14,444 nt of DNA, from NCBI GenBank assembly GCA_002403905.1, contig DHIR01000143.1, forward strand, positions 1 to 14,444, given 5' to 3'. Position numbers and translations under genes: made by a program. Numbering within the stretch: the stretch's first letter is position 1; every line of letters begins with the position of its first letter. Source of the stretch: Mucilaginibacter sp. UBA4741 (lineage in GTDB: Bacteria; Bacteroidota; Bacteroidia; Sphingobacteriales; Sphingobacteriaceae). Shown in pieces: positions 1 to 7,611 of this stretch. Below the pieces are notes generated by a model. It was not told the DNA's origin and did not search any database. It saw nothing but the letters and a program-made list of their open reading frames with translations.

Positions 1-1258
1 GTTCTTGGGTGGCGGGTTGTTTTTGGAACCTGGTTATCAAAACAATTACAGATACTGCAATTACCGTATAACCTATATAAGTAAATGCCTGCACATAAGT
101 AACAGACGATGATTTAAACAAAAACCCAAACAGCATACCGCCCAAATTGCCGCCCGCGCCAACAATGCCACTAACTAAACCCACGTTTTTTGAATTAATA
201 AACGGCACAATACCATAAGTGGCACCGTTTGACATTTTTAGGAATAATGCAAAAGTTAACATAGACATAATGGCTATAAGCAAGGAGCCTGATTGTGCAA
301 AGAGTATCAATCCGCAACCTTCTAACAATAATACACCGGCCAGCAATAGGCCCTTTCCACGCATACCAAATTTCTTACCTGCTTTGTCAGATGCAATGCC
401 ACCCAATGCACGGGCAAATAAATTCATAAAGCCAAATATGCCTGCCCAAAAACCCGCAGCGCTTTGGGTTAAATGGAAAGTATCAACAAAGTGTAGTGAT
501 GCTACATTATCAAACGTAAGCTCCATGCCAAAACACATGGCATAAGCCAGCATTAATGCCCAAATGCGCCAGTCGGCTAATACCGACCAATCGGTTTTTG
601 TACTGCTTTGCTTGTGCCCAATTTCATCATAATTACCTGCCGGGGTGTCTTTTGTATATTTATGATATACATAAGCCATTACCAGCATCATAATACCGGG
701 TACGATCATGGCATAGCGCCAAGCCTCTGCTTTGGTGTAACCAAAGCTCGCAATGGTTGCAAATATTAACGGCATAACCATATTGGTTACTCCGCCGCCC
801 AGATTACCCCATCCACCGGTAACCGCGTTAGCAGTTCCTTTAATATTAGGCGCAAACATCATTGAAGTATGAAATTGGGTAATAACAAACGATGCCCCAA
901 TTACACCTATCACCAGACGGAACAATAGAAACGAAGTATAATCATGAGCCAGTCCGACAAAAAATACCGGTAATGATCCAATTAATAATAGTCTTACTGC
1001 TGTTTTGCGCGGCCCCCAGGTATCGCAAAGCTTGCCTATTAACAAGCGGGCAATAATAGTTGCAGCTACTGATGCTATAATGGTATTGCCCACTTGCGCT
1101 TTGGTTAAATGCAGTTCGGCACGGATGGTAGGCATTAATGGTGCCAGGCCAAACCAGCCAAAAAAGCATACAAAAAACATTAACCAGGTGGTATGGAAAG
1201 TGCGCATTTGCACACCTTGTAATGAAAATATTTTGAGTTTAGTGAGTTGATTTTTCAT
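1..1258 (-). CDS. narK: NarK-type nitrate/nitrite transporter (MFS), 3' end cut by window edge
   Basis: Inner-membrane major facilitator protein predicted to import nitrate (or exchange nitrate and nitrite) for the adjacent nitrite reductase. The frame is open for 419 codons from ATG at 1258 to the window edge; family members are usually about 430-460 residues, so only a short C-terminal tail should be missing. Seen: many hydrophobic segments; MFS motif A-like GKLCDTWGPRK (residues 75-85); both nitrate signatures, GGWGNLGGG (148-156) in the fifth-helix region and GAGGNLGG (367-374) in the eleventh. Arg71 and Arg283 sit where the two substrate-binding arginines of NarK/NRT2 are expected. The start is 13 nt beyond the porin stop codon, which places it last of the four operon genes visible here. 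The family call is secure; transport direction and nitrate versus nitrite preference are inferred from context. Confidence 0.93.
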   Translation of the reverse strand, partial: MKNQLTKLKIFSLQGVQMRTFHTTWLMFFVCFFGWFGLAPLMPTIRAELHLTKAQVGNTIIASVAATIIARLLIGKLCDTWGPRKTAVRLLLIGSLPVFFVGLAHDYTSFLLFRLVIGVIGASFVITQFHTSMMFAPNIKGTANAVTGGWGNLGGGVTNMVMPLIFATIASFGYTKAEAWRYAMIVPGIMMLVMAYVYHKYTKDTPAGNYDEIGHKQSSTKTDWSVLADWRIWALMLAYAMCFGMELTFDNVASLHFVDTFHLTQSAAGFWAGIFGFMNLFARALGGIASDKAGKKFGMRGKGLLLAGVLLLEGCGLILFAQSGSLLIAIMSMLTFALFLKMSNGATYGIVPFINSKNVGLVSGIVGAGGNLGGMLFGFLFKSSSVTYVQAFTYIGYTVIAVSVIVLITRFQKQPATQE

Positions 1259-1271
1259 GTCCGTTGAATAA

Positions 1272-2813
1272 TTATTTGTTTAAAAATTCTGGTTTGATAT
1301 TGATCTGCAAATAGGCCCAAACAGGTTTAAGGCTTGCAGTTGATGGGGTGAGGTTTTTAGCATACTCCATGCTGCTGGTTGCAGCCATGTATGATACGCC
1401 AAGATCTACACTGGTAAACTTATTTAGTTTATAGCCAGCGGTAAGGTCAAACTCGGTACCTAAATGTTTGCTTACCAGGTCGCCATTAACATCTTTCTGA
1501 TTATTGGCTAAAGAGAAGTAATGTCCGGCCAGTTCTGTAGTTAGCCTACTATTGGCCGATGTGTATTTTATTTTTAAATAAGGATCGCTCAAACCTCCGG
1601 CTGGTGAGCCACTAGCCGCGTAGAAATAATCCATGTATCCCCAAAATTTATGCGGGGTGCCATATAACGGATCAAAACGGTGATTAACAGTTGACGTAGA
1701 AAGCACGTCATTGCCCGATAATACATCAAGTCCCGCGGTGTAACCAAGCAGGCTCGGTTTATAGGATAAGGCCAGCGTATAGGTGTAAGCGTTTAATTCT
1801 AAACCGTCTTTATCATGACCGCCTTGGTAGTAATAACCTCCATTAAAAGCCCACTCGTTTTTATCTCCAAACACAGGGTTAATTAACAAGTCGGTTGTAA
1901 AGCGTGTATTTACGCCGTCTTGGTTAAAGCGCTTGCCATATACGTATCCAACATCGGCGCCTGCGGTATTTTTAACAGAATCTAATATATACTTACCAAA
2001 CTGGTCGGCAAGAAACAGGCCTGATATTTTGGTTTTACCAAACTTTTTAGCGGCATATAAATATTGAAGCGCTTTATAATTTTGATTTAACGCATTTGTC
2101 CCCGGCGGATTAAGAAACGCAGGCGAGCCATTTTTTGAGCTGATACCAGCGGCATTTATTAGCGGGATGAATCCGGCTGGTGTGTTTACTAAGTTTCCTT
2201 TGCTATCTTTTATTGTTGCAGGTACATTGGCCGGTGTATAATAGGTGCCATTATAATTTATAGCATCTGTGTTTTGATTAAATGCCGCGCCCAGATCAAC
2301 CTGCCAGCCTTTTTGCAATAGTTTAAAAACTATGGCATCATGCCGTCTGGCTTGAGTCAACCAATCTGATGCACCCAATAGGCGTTCATCATCATATACC
2401 AGTTCTTGCCGGCCAACTTTTACAGAGAAGTAATCAAAAGGAGAAATTTTAAAAGCAGTGTCTTTTTTGTTAGAGAGAATTAATTCGGCCCAGGCTTCGT
2501 GAACAGCTAATTTTGAGCCATCTGCCGGGGTGATGGTTGAGGCATCCTGTCCCCATAGTCTTACATCTTGAATAGATGTTTGAAAAATAATACGGCTTGA
2601 TTTGTAGTTAAATATAAGCCGGGTGCGTTGCGAAATAAAAGCGGCGCTTTTACTTCCGATAGTTTCTAATGTTCCGTATCCGTCACGCAGTTCACCTCTC
2701 GTTCGCAGTTGGCCTGTTAATGAAAGCTGCGCTGTAGCGATTTGTGTAAAAAAGCATGATGAGAACAATAGAATTAACGCAATAATGCGGTGGTTTAATT
2801 CATTTTTGTACAT
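1272..2813 (-). CDS. Alginate-export-family outer-membrane porin in the nitrate operon
   Basis: 513-residue predicted outer-membrane beta-barrel. A signal peptide is clear: basic start, hydrophobic stretch 10-22, and a likely cleavage after IATA at residue 28. The mature part resembles the alginate export (AlgE-like) porin family, with alternating aromatic/polar strands, GRQELVYDDERLLG near residues 133-146, and a strand-rich C-terminus ending in a YLQINIKPEF-like segment. Despite the family name nothing here points to alginate. It lies between nirD and narK on the same strand, 139 nt after nirD and 13 nt before narK, so a role as a diffusion channel for nitrate or nitrite is the best contextual guess. 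The 139-nt gap upstream contains a GC-rich hairpin-prone island, so it could have its own promoter or be separately controlled. Family confidence is high; substrate is inference. Confidence 0.85.
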   Translation of the reverse strand: MYKNELNHRIIALILLFSSCFFTQIATAQLSLTGQLRTRGELRDGYGTLETIGSKSAAFISQRTRLIFNYKSSRIIFQTSIQDVRLWGQDASTITPADGSKLAVHEAWAELILSNKKDTAFKISPFDYFSVKVGRQELVYDDERLLGASDWLTQARRHDAIVFKLLQKGWQVDLGAAFNQNTDAINYNGTYYTPANVPATIKDSKGNLVNTPAGFIPLINAAGISSKNGSPAFLNPPGTNALNQNYKALQYLYAAKKFGKTKISGLFLADQFGKYILDSVKNTAGADVGYVYGKRFNQDGVNTRFTTDLLINPVFGDKNEWAFNGGYYYQGGHDKDGLELNAYTYTLALSYKPSLLGYTAGLDVLSGNDVLSTSTVNHRFDPLYGTPHKFWGYMDYFYAASGSPAGGLSDPYLKIKYTSANSRLTTELAGHYFSLANNQKDVNGDLVSKHLGTEFDLTAGYKLNKFTSVDLGVSYMAATSSMEYAKNLTPSTASLKPVWAYLQINIKPEFLNK

Positions 2814-2852
2814 TTGATTTGGTTTTTTTTGTTAAAGCGATTAAAACTATTT

Positions 2853-2884
2853 GCCCTGTCTGGGAATGCGACCTCCCGGCGGGG
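2853..2884. other. GC-rich island in the nirD-porin spacer
   Basis: A 32-bp stretch with 24 G/C bases sits in an otherwise very AT-rich 139-nt gap. It contains several mutually exclusive short stems. Read on the minus strand, GGGAG can pair with TTCCC around a GTCGCA loop; read on the plus strand, ACCTC can pair with GGGGT just before a run of six T (2885-2890). It could be an RNA attenuator or processing site between nirD and the porin, or a small dispersed repeat. No function can be assigned from one copy. Confidence 0.35.
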
Positions 2885-2952
2885 TTTTTTATTGACCATA
2901 TTTTTATTTTCTTTACACTCCTTTCTATCTTAATATCAGTGTACTTATAAAA

Positions 2953-3297
2953 TTAAAGCGCAATAAATACTTTACCATCCTCAACCCTTACTGCATAAGT
3001 TTTTATTGCCAATTCTTCATTGGTTAAACATTGCCCGCTTAAAAGCGAAAATGTGTTTTTATGAAACGGACAAGCAACTTTTGGTTCACAATTGTCGCCC
3101 GTACTGCCAATCATCCCGCGCGACAACACCATTTGCTGCTTATGCGGACATAAATTTTGTGTTGCATACCACTCGCCGCGTCGGCTGAAATTAAAAACCG
3201 CGATCTGTTCATTACCAAGTTTTACGCAAGCGCCGCCATTTGTGGGGACATCATCAACGTAGCAGGCTAATACCCAGTTATCTGTTATAGTTTCCAT
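2953..3297 (-). CDS. nirD: NirD, Rieske-type small subunit of NAD(P)H nitrite reductase
   Basis: 114-residue cytoplasmic small subunit of assimilatory nitrite reductase, partner of NirB. A single Rieske-like domain fills the protein. Both ligand boxes are visible: C50-P-H52 (NLCPHKQQ) and C76-P-F-H79 (ACPFHKNTF), the C-x-H ... C-x2-H pattern that binds a [2Fe-2S] cluster. Many NirD homologues lack part of this set, so a complete set suggests a real cluster. Length is normal for the family. It starts 21 nt after the nirB stop, in the usual nirB-nirD order, so the two are surely co-transcribed. A 10-bp palindrome CTATTAATAG lies in the 21-nt gap (3306-3315). Confidence 0.94.
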   Translation of the reverse strand: METITDNWVLACYVDDVPTNGGACVKLGNEQIAVFNFSRRGEWYATQNLCPHKQQMVLSRGMIGSTGDNCEPKVACPFHKNTFSLLSGQCLTNEELAIKTYAVRVEDGKVFIAL

Positions 3298-3318
3298 ATT
3301 TTTTGCTATTAATAGTAA

Positions 3319-5811
3319 TTACCATTGTGCCTTTATTTGCTCACGCATAGGTTCAAACTTAACTGTAGGATCTTTTTCCTGGGGTGCGTTTACAAAATGG
3401 GTAAAGCGTTTACGCAATTCCGGGTTCTCAATAACCTCTTTCCATTCGCAGTGATAGGTGTTTATCAATAGCTGCATTTCTTCTTCCAGATGGTTGCAAA
3501 TGCCCAGGCTATCATTTATCACCACGTTTTTAAGGTAGCTTAAACCACCATCCATTTTATTTAACCACGTTGCTGTACGCGATAACGGCTCGGCGGTTTT
3601 AATATAAAACATCAGGAACCTGTCCAGATATTTAACCAGTGTTTCTTTGTCAATATCAGTAGCCAATAATTCTGCATGCTGGGGTTTTGAGCCGCCATTA
3701 CCACATACATATAAGTTCCAGCCTTTCTCTGTAGCTATAACACCAAAGTCCTTAGATTTTGCCTCGGCACATTCGCGGATACATCCACTAACCCCCCCTT
3801 TAAGTTTGTGCGGTGCGCGGATACCTTTGTATCGATCTTCAATTTCGATAGCAAATGAAACGCTATCATGCAATCCAAAGCGGCACCAGGTGCTGCCCAC
3901 GCAGCTTTTTACTGTACGCAGGGCTTTGCCATAAGCATGACCGCTCTCAAAACCGGCATCTATTAACTCCTCCCATATTGCAGGCAAATCATTTAAATGC
4001 GCGCCAAACAAATCAATACGCTGGCCACCGGTTATTTTGGTATATAAGCCATATTGCTTGGCCACCTGCCCTAATACAATCAGTTTATCCGGCGTAATTT
4101 CGCCGCCGGGAATGCGCGGCACTACCGAATAAGTCCCCCCTTTTTGAATGTTCGCCAAAAAGCGGTCATTACTATCCTGTATGGTATCTTGTTTTACAAT
4201 TACATCATTCCATAAGCTTGACAAAATACTGGCAACTGCAGGCTTACAAACTTCGCAGCCATCGCCTTTGCCAAAATGGTCAAGCACCAGGTCGTAGTTT
4301 TTAAGCTGATTTATTTTTACCAGGTCAAATAACTCCTGGCGCGAGTATTCAAAATGCTCGCACAACACATTCTTAACGTATTGCCCGTTGGCTTTCATAG
4401 TACCCGCTATCAGGTCCTTAACCAATGGGATGCACCCACCGCAGCCTGTACCCGCCTTGGTGCATTTTTTCATTCCATCAACATTGGTCACCCCCAACTC
4501 GGTAACCGATGAGCAGATGGTTGCTTTATCAACCGCCTCGCACGAGCAGATCAGCGCATCATCAGGCAAATTCATGACACCTGCGCCTTCACTCTCTGCT
4601 CCGCCCCTTGATCCTAATATCAGATCTTCGGGGTTTGGTGGCAACACCAGTTTGTTATTTACCGTTTGCAATAACATATTGTAGGCATCGGCATCGCCAA
4701 TTAATATGCCTCCTAGCAGATACTTACCATCTGTAGTAATATTAATGCGTTTATATATGCCTTTATGGGTGTCCTCAAAAACTATGGTACGGCAATCGGG
4801 TTCGGTAACAAATGCATCGCCAAAACTGGCTACATCAACGCCAATTAGTTTAAGCTTGGTGCTCATGTCATAATTATAAAATAGTTTGCTGCCACCGGTT
4901 AATTGAGAAACTACAATGTCGGCCATTTCATAACCGGGCGCTACCAGGCCGTATATCATACCTTCATATAGGGCACATTCGCCAATGGCAAAAATAGCTT
5001 CGTCATTGGTTTGCATTTTATCATTAACCATAATACCACCACGGGTACCAACTTGCAAACCTGCCAGTTTAGCCAGTTCATCGCGAGGCCTTATACCTGC
5101 TGATATTACCAGCATATCAATAGGCAAAATACTTTCATCATTAAAATGCAATGCATCAGCCTTATGATCGCCGCCTATATATGAAGTGCTTTTATTTAAG
5201 TGAACGCTTAAACCCAGTTCCTTTAATTTGGACTGCAACATGGCACTCCCGGCCGAATCAATTTGCCTTGGCATTAAGCGTGGTGCAAATTCAATTACGT
5301 GGGTATCTTTAATCCCCAGGTCCATCAATGCTTTTGCTGCTTCTAACCCCAGCAAACCACCGCCCATTACAGCGCCTGTTTTTGCATTTGCAGCATAAGC
5401 TTTAATTAGTTCCAAATCTTCAATGGTACGGTAAACAAATACGCCCTCTTTTTCAATGCCCGGTATATCGGGCACAAATGCAGATGAACCGGTGGCTAAC
5501 ACCATGTAATCGTAATTTATGGTAAGACCTTTTAGTGAATGTACCGTTTTATCTACCCGATTTATTTCCTGAACCGGATCGCCCAAATGAAGTGATATAC
5601 CATGTTCATGATACCATTCCTGGGTTGAAAGCGAAAGGTCTTCGGCTGTTTTTCCGTTAAAATACTCGCTAAGGTGTACGCGATCATAAGCCTGGCGCGG
5701 CTCTTCGCCAAATACGATGATATTGAACCCGGATGATTTAGTTACAAGTTTTTCGCAAAACTTGTAACTAACCATACCATTGCCAATCACTATGATTGTT
5801 GATTTTATCAT
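3319..5811 (-). CDS. nirB: NirB, large subunit of assimilatory NAD(P)H nitrite reductase
   Basis: 830-residue cytoplasmic flavo-siroheme enzyme reducing nitrite to ammonium with six electrons from NAD(P)H. Domains in order: FAD-binding Rossmann start (VIGNGMVSYKF, 8-18); NAD(P)H-binding glycine motif (GAVMGGGLLGLEAAK, 146-160); FAD-associated AIGECALYEG (275-284); BFD-like [2Fe-2S] domain with C422-x-C424 and C457-x2-C460; a second cysteine-containing segment (C484, C519, C522); then the ferredoxin-like and siroheme/[4Fe-4S] nitrite reductase domain, with C637-x5-C643 and C677-x3-C681 as cluster ligands. Length matches the family. It is the first gene of the minus-strand operon; the 454-nt AT-rich region upstream should hold its promoter, with a 12-bp tandem repeat 120 nt from the start. 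No truncation is seen. Confidence 0.97.
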   Translation of the reverse strand: MIKSTIIVIGNGMVSYKFCEKLVTKSSGFNIIVFGEEPRQAYDRVHLSEYFNGKTAEDLSLSTQEWYHEHGISLHLGDPVQEINRVDKTVHSLKGLTINYDYMVLATGSSAFVPDIPGIEKEGVFVYRTIEDLELIKAYAANAKTGAVMGGGLLGLEAAKALMDLGIKDTHVIEFAPRLMPRQIDSAGSAMLQSKLKELGLSVHLNKSTSYIGGDHKADALHFNDESILPIDMLVISAGIRPRDELAKLAGLQVGTRGGIMVNDKMQTNDEAIFAIGECALYEGMIYGLVAPGYEMADIVVSQLTGGSKLFYNYDMSTKLKLIGVDVASFGDAFVTEPDCRTIVFEDTHKGIYKRINITTDGKYLLGGILIGDADAYNMLLQTVNNKLVLPPNPEDLILGSRGGAESEGAGVMNLPDDALICSCEAVDKATICSSVTELGVTNVDGMKKCTKAGTGCGGCIPLVKDLIAGTMKANGQYVKNVLCEHFEYSRQELFDLVKINQLKNYDLVLDHFGKGDGCEVCKPAVASILSSLWNDVIVKQDTIQDSNDRFLANIQKGGTYSVVPRIPGGEITPDKLIVLGQVAKQYGLYTKITGGQRIDLFGAHLNDLPAIWEELIDAGFESGHAYGKALRTVKSCVGSTWCRFGLHDSVSFAIEIEDRYKGIRAPHKLKGGVSGCIRECAEAKSKDFGVIATEKGWNLYVCGNGGSKPQHAELLATDIDKETLVKYLDRFLMFYIKTAEPLSRTATWLNKMDGGLSYLKNVVINDSLGICNHLEEEMQLLINTYHCEWKEVIENPELRKRFTHFVNAPQEKDPTVKFEPMREQIKAQW

Positions 5812-5930
5812 ATCGATTTTTGTTTGTTAAAGCATTTTCATGGCAAATACAATTAAAGCGCGACCTAAAATATATTTACAATAGCAATTTTAACTAAAAA
5901 AAATGTAAAATCAAATAAATAGTATTAATT

Positions 5931-5954
5931 TAGTCATTAAAATAGTCATTAAAT
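5931..5954. repeat. Two tandem 12-bp repeats (TAGTCATTAAAA)
   Basis: Two copies of TAGTCATTAAA lie at 5931-5941 and 5943-5953, exactly 12 bp apart, so that with the following base they form a 12-bp tandem unit (last base A in the first, T in the second). They are about 120 bp upstream of the nirB start codon. Same-face direct repeats near one helical turn apart are a common arrangement for a regulator that binds as a tandem dimer, but low-complexity AT sequence can give such repeats by chance. Confidence 0.5.
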
Positions 5955-6060
5955 TTACTAATTTTGACAATTAATGATGATTTAAAACATATTATATTGA
6001 TTATTTTAAATAAAAACCATCAAATGATTAAAATAAACATCAATTTGAATCATAAAATAG

Positions 6061-6073
6061 GTTAAATTTTAAC
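6061..6073. promoter_or_regulatory. Perfect 13-bp palindrome, possible operator
   Basis: GTTAAA-T-TTTAAC is a perfect inverted repeat with one central base. It ends 12 nt before the ATG of the possible small gene at 6086. Size and symmetry fit a dimeric regulator site, but the AT-rich setting makes chance palindromes likely and no regulator is identified. Confidence 0.25.
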
Positions 6074-6085
6074 AAATCGCTAAAA

Positions 6086-6210
6086 ATGACAAATAATAAG
6101 TTTAATATTTCCGAACTATATGTTTTAGAGCTGGCCGGGGCGATCCAGAACTGATGAAAATGCAAGAATCGGTTAAAGATTTGGTGAATATTACCAATAA
6201 CATGCAATAA
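6086..6210 (+). pseudogene. Possible 41-residue gene broken by a 1-nt frameshift at a G run
   Basis: Two overlapping reading frames look like halves of one short protein. From ATG at 6086 the first frame reads MTNNKFNISELYVLELAG and then stops at 6154. The second frame, from 6142, reads DPELMKMQESV ... NITNNMQ and stops at 6210. Adding a single G to the GGGG run at 6137-6140 joins them into one 41-residue, charged, helix-prone peptide without a stop. Base composition also rises in GC against the flanking AT-rich spacer, as expected of coding DNA. It could be a recently decayed gene, a sequencing or assembly error, or coincidence. I do not recognise the family. It lies 55 nt upstream of the gene at 6266 on the same strand. 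Confidence 0.4.
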
Positions 6211-6265
6211 ACTGTCCGACAATTATTATTACGGGTCGGCAACCGGCCTTTCAAACTAAAACATT

Positions 6266-6616
6266 ATGAAAATACGTATAAAAGGGAACTCGTTGCGTTA
6301 CAGGTTAACCAAAAGAGATGTACAACACTTTACAAAGCATGGTTATATAGAGGAGACGATAGATTTTGGCAGCCAAACGCTTACTTATGCGTTAGAGCAA
6401 CACAATCTTAATATATTGATGGCAACATTTGACGGCAATAAAATTATCCTGCTAATGCCGGCAACTATGGCGACCGAATGGGAACTGACGGAAAGGGTTG
6501 GTTTTGAGGGTTTTTATGATGATCTGTTTCTTTTAATTGAAAAAGATTTTAAATGTTTAGATAATGTGGCAGAAGATCAAAGCGATAATTATCCTAATCC
6601 TTTATTAAAATCATAA
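6266..6616 (+). CDS. Small protein of unknown function, DUF7009-like
   Basis: 116-residue soluble protein with no signal peptide or membrane segment. It begins MKIRIKGNSLRYRLTKRDV, followed by alternating strands (HFTKHGYIEETIDFG, 21-35; LTYALEQHNLNILMATF, 39-55; KIILLMPATMATEW, 59-72), then LFLLIEKDFKCLD (87-99) and an acidic tail EDQSDNYPNP (103-112). I recall this pattern from a conserved small family in Bacteroidota, I believe named DUF7009; the family name is from memory and unverified. It is read divergently from nirB, so it may belong with the nitrate locus, but no function is known. Single C97 and no metal-binding cluster, so it is unlikely to be a redox protein. The ATG at 6266 fits the conserved start. 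Confidence 0.8.
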   Translation: MKIRIKGNSLRYRLTKRDVQHFTKHGYIEETIDFGSQTLTYALEQHNLNILMATFDGNKIILLMPATMATEWELTERVGFEGFYDDLFLLIEKDFKCLDNVAEDQSDNYPNPLLKS

Positions 6617-6766
6617 TCTGCAAGAGGGGTGGATTGCGTGTGTTTTCATTGCGTCAAAATTTTCAACAAGCACTAATAAGAATTTCAAGCATTATAACAC
6701 CGCATGATATATCAAAAAGTACAAAAAAAAGAGCAAATTGTACTTACAGCAATGCCTCATTTACAA

Positions 6767-6774
6767 TAGTTTTG
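6767..6774 (+). promoter_or_regulatory. Bacteroidota-type -7 element ahead of the PhyH operon
   Basis: TAGTTTTG matches the Bacteroidota primary sigma -7 consensus TAnnTTTG exactly and lies 20 nt before the ATG at 6795. The upstream partner is weak: TTG at 6738-6740 is 26 nt away, longer than the usual 19-21, and TTA at 6744-6746 has better spacing (20 nt) but a poorer match. The implied transcript leader would be only about 12-15 nt. Confidence 0.4.
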
Positions 6775-6794
6775 GATAACCAATTATATTCCAA

Positions 6795-7607
6795 ATGAAA
6801 AATGAACTATCGGCGCAAGCCATTGCGCAATATCGACAAGATGGCTTTTTAGTTGTTGAAGATTTTTTATCGGCTGATGAGCTGGCGTTTTGGCGCGAAG
6901 CACTTAACGAAGCCGTAGCTAAACGTAACGGGAATAAACTGCCTGATCGAAAAGAGGTTTATGGCAAAGGCGATGATGCTGATAAATCTTATTACGACAA
7001 CGTGTTCGACCAGCTGATAAACCTTTGGCAGGATAACGAAAAAATAAAAAAAATAATACTGGATGAACGCTTGGGTAAAATGGCGGCCCAGTTATCAGGC
7101 GCGGACGGTATAAGGATATGGCACGATCAGGCTTTAATTAAAAAGCCTTGGGCAAACCCAACATCATGGCATTTAGATACTCCTTACTGGTCATTTAGTG
7201 ACCGTAGGGCTCTTTCTATTTGGGTTGCGTTGGATGATGCTTCTTATGAAAATGGGTGTTTGTTTTTTATCCCTGGTTCTTGCCATACAACTACGTTTGA
7301 AAATCCGGGTATCGGCAAAAACATGGGCGCTATATTTACTACTTATCCCGAATTTAAAGCAAGCAAATCAGTAGCCGCGCCAATGAAAGCCGGCAGTTGT
7401 TCTTTCCATAACGGCCTTACCATACACGGCGCGCATCCTAACATGACGCCCGGTTACCGGCGCGCAATGACCTGCGCCTACATGCCCGATGGCAATACCT
7501 TTAACGGCACACAAAATATTTTAAGCGATGAAGAAGTATCGCGCTTAAAAGTTGGCGACTTGCTAAATAATAACGAGCTTACACCATTGATCTACCCAAG
7601 CGTTTAA
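6795..7607 (+). CDS. Phytanoyl-CoA dioxygenase (PhyH) family Fe(II)/2-oxoglutarate oxygenase
   Basis: 270-residue cytoplasmic non-heme iron oxygenase of the PhyH family, which hydroxylates diverse small molecules using O2 and 2-oxoglutarate. The facial triad is visible: H126-x-D128 in SWHLDTPYW and a distal histidine in HNGLTIHGAHPNMTPGYRRAM, most likely H211, with R222/R223 placed to bind the 2-oxoglutarate carboxylate. The N-terminal YRQDGFLVVEDFLS (13-26) is the usual PhyH opening. Length is typical. It is first of a three-gene plus-strand operon, 4 nt before the glycosidase-like gene. Its true substrate is probably not a fatty acyl-CoA; context points to a sugar, glycoside or modified monosaccharide, but this is inference. 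No signal peptide, so it acts inside the cell after import. Confidence 0.88.
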   Translation: MKNELSAQAIAQYRQDGFLVVEDFLSADELAFWREALNEAVAKRNGNKLPDRKEVYGKGDDADKSYYDNVFDQLINLWQDNEKIKKIILDERLGKMAAQLSGADGIRIWHDQALIKKPWANPTSWHLDTPYWSFSDRRALSIWVALDDASYENGCLFFIPGSCHTTTFENPGIGKNMGAIFTTYPEFKASKSVAAPMKAGSCSFHNGLTIHGAHPNMTPGYRRAMTCAYMPDGNTFNGTQNILSDEEVSRLKVGDLLNNNELTPLIYPSV

Positions 7608-7611
7608 CGTT

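Larger units (their letters stand above)
5812..6265. other. AT-rich divergent spacer upstream of nirB
   Basis: This 454-nt spacer lies between nirB (minus) and the small gene at 6266 (plus). The part from 5812 to about 6085 is extremely AT-rich and should contain the nirB operon promoter, but no convincing Bacteroidota -33/-7 pair (TTTG and TAnnTTTG) could be fixed. It holds a 12-bp tandem repeat (5931-5954), a perfect palindrome (6061-6073), the possible broken small gene at 6086-6210, and a short GC stem (GGTCGG/CCGGCC, 6234-6248, one G-U pair) followed by TTT that may act as a weak plus-strand terminator. Confidence 0.6.

Noticed and set aside
219..545. Plus-strand frame of 108 codons at the left end
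   Set aside because: It is antisense to narK, whose transporter motifs are unambiguous.
2795..2899. A 34-codon minus-strand frame from ATG at 2899 running through the GC-rich island into the porin start
   Set aside because: The nearest purine-rich ribosome-site-like sequence is too far upstream, the frame overlaps the porin gene, and the peptide has no recognisable character. It is more likely a chance frame through the island.
6040..6222. Minus-strand 60-codon frame in the spacer
   Set aside because: The opposite strand gives the more protein-like reading (the broken 41-residue gene), and the minus-strand frame has no start context or family features.
5812..6265. CRISPR array, tRNA or riboswitch in the AT-rich spacer
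   Set aside because: Only one 12-bp tandem pair and short palindromes are present; there are no spaced repeats, no cloverleaf and no conserved riboswitch core that I can recognise.
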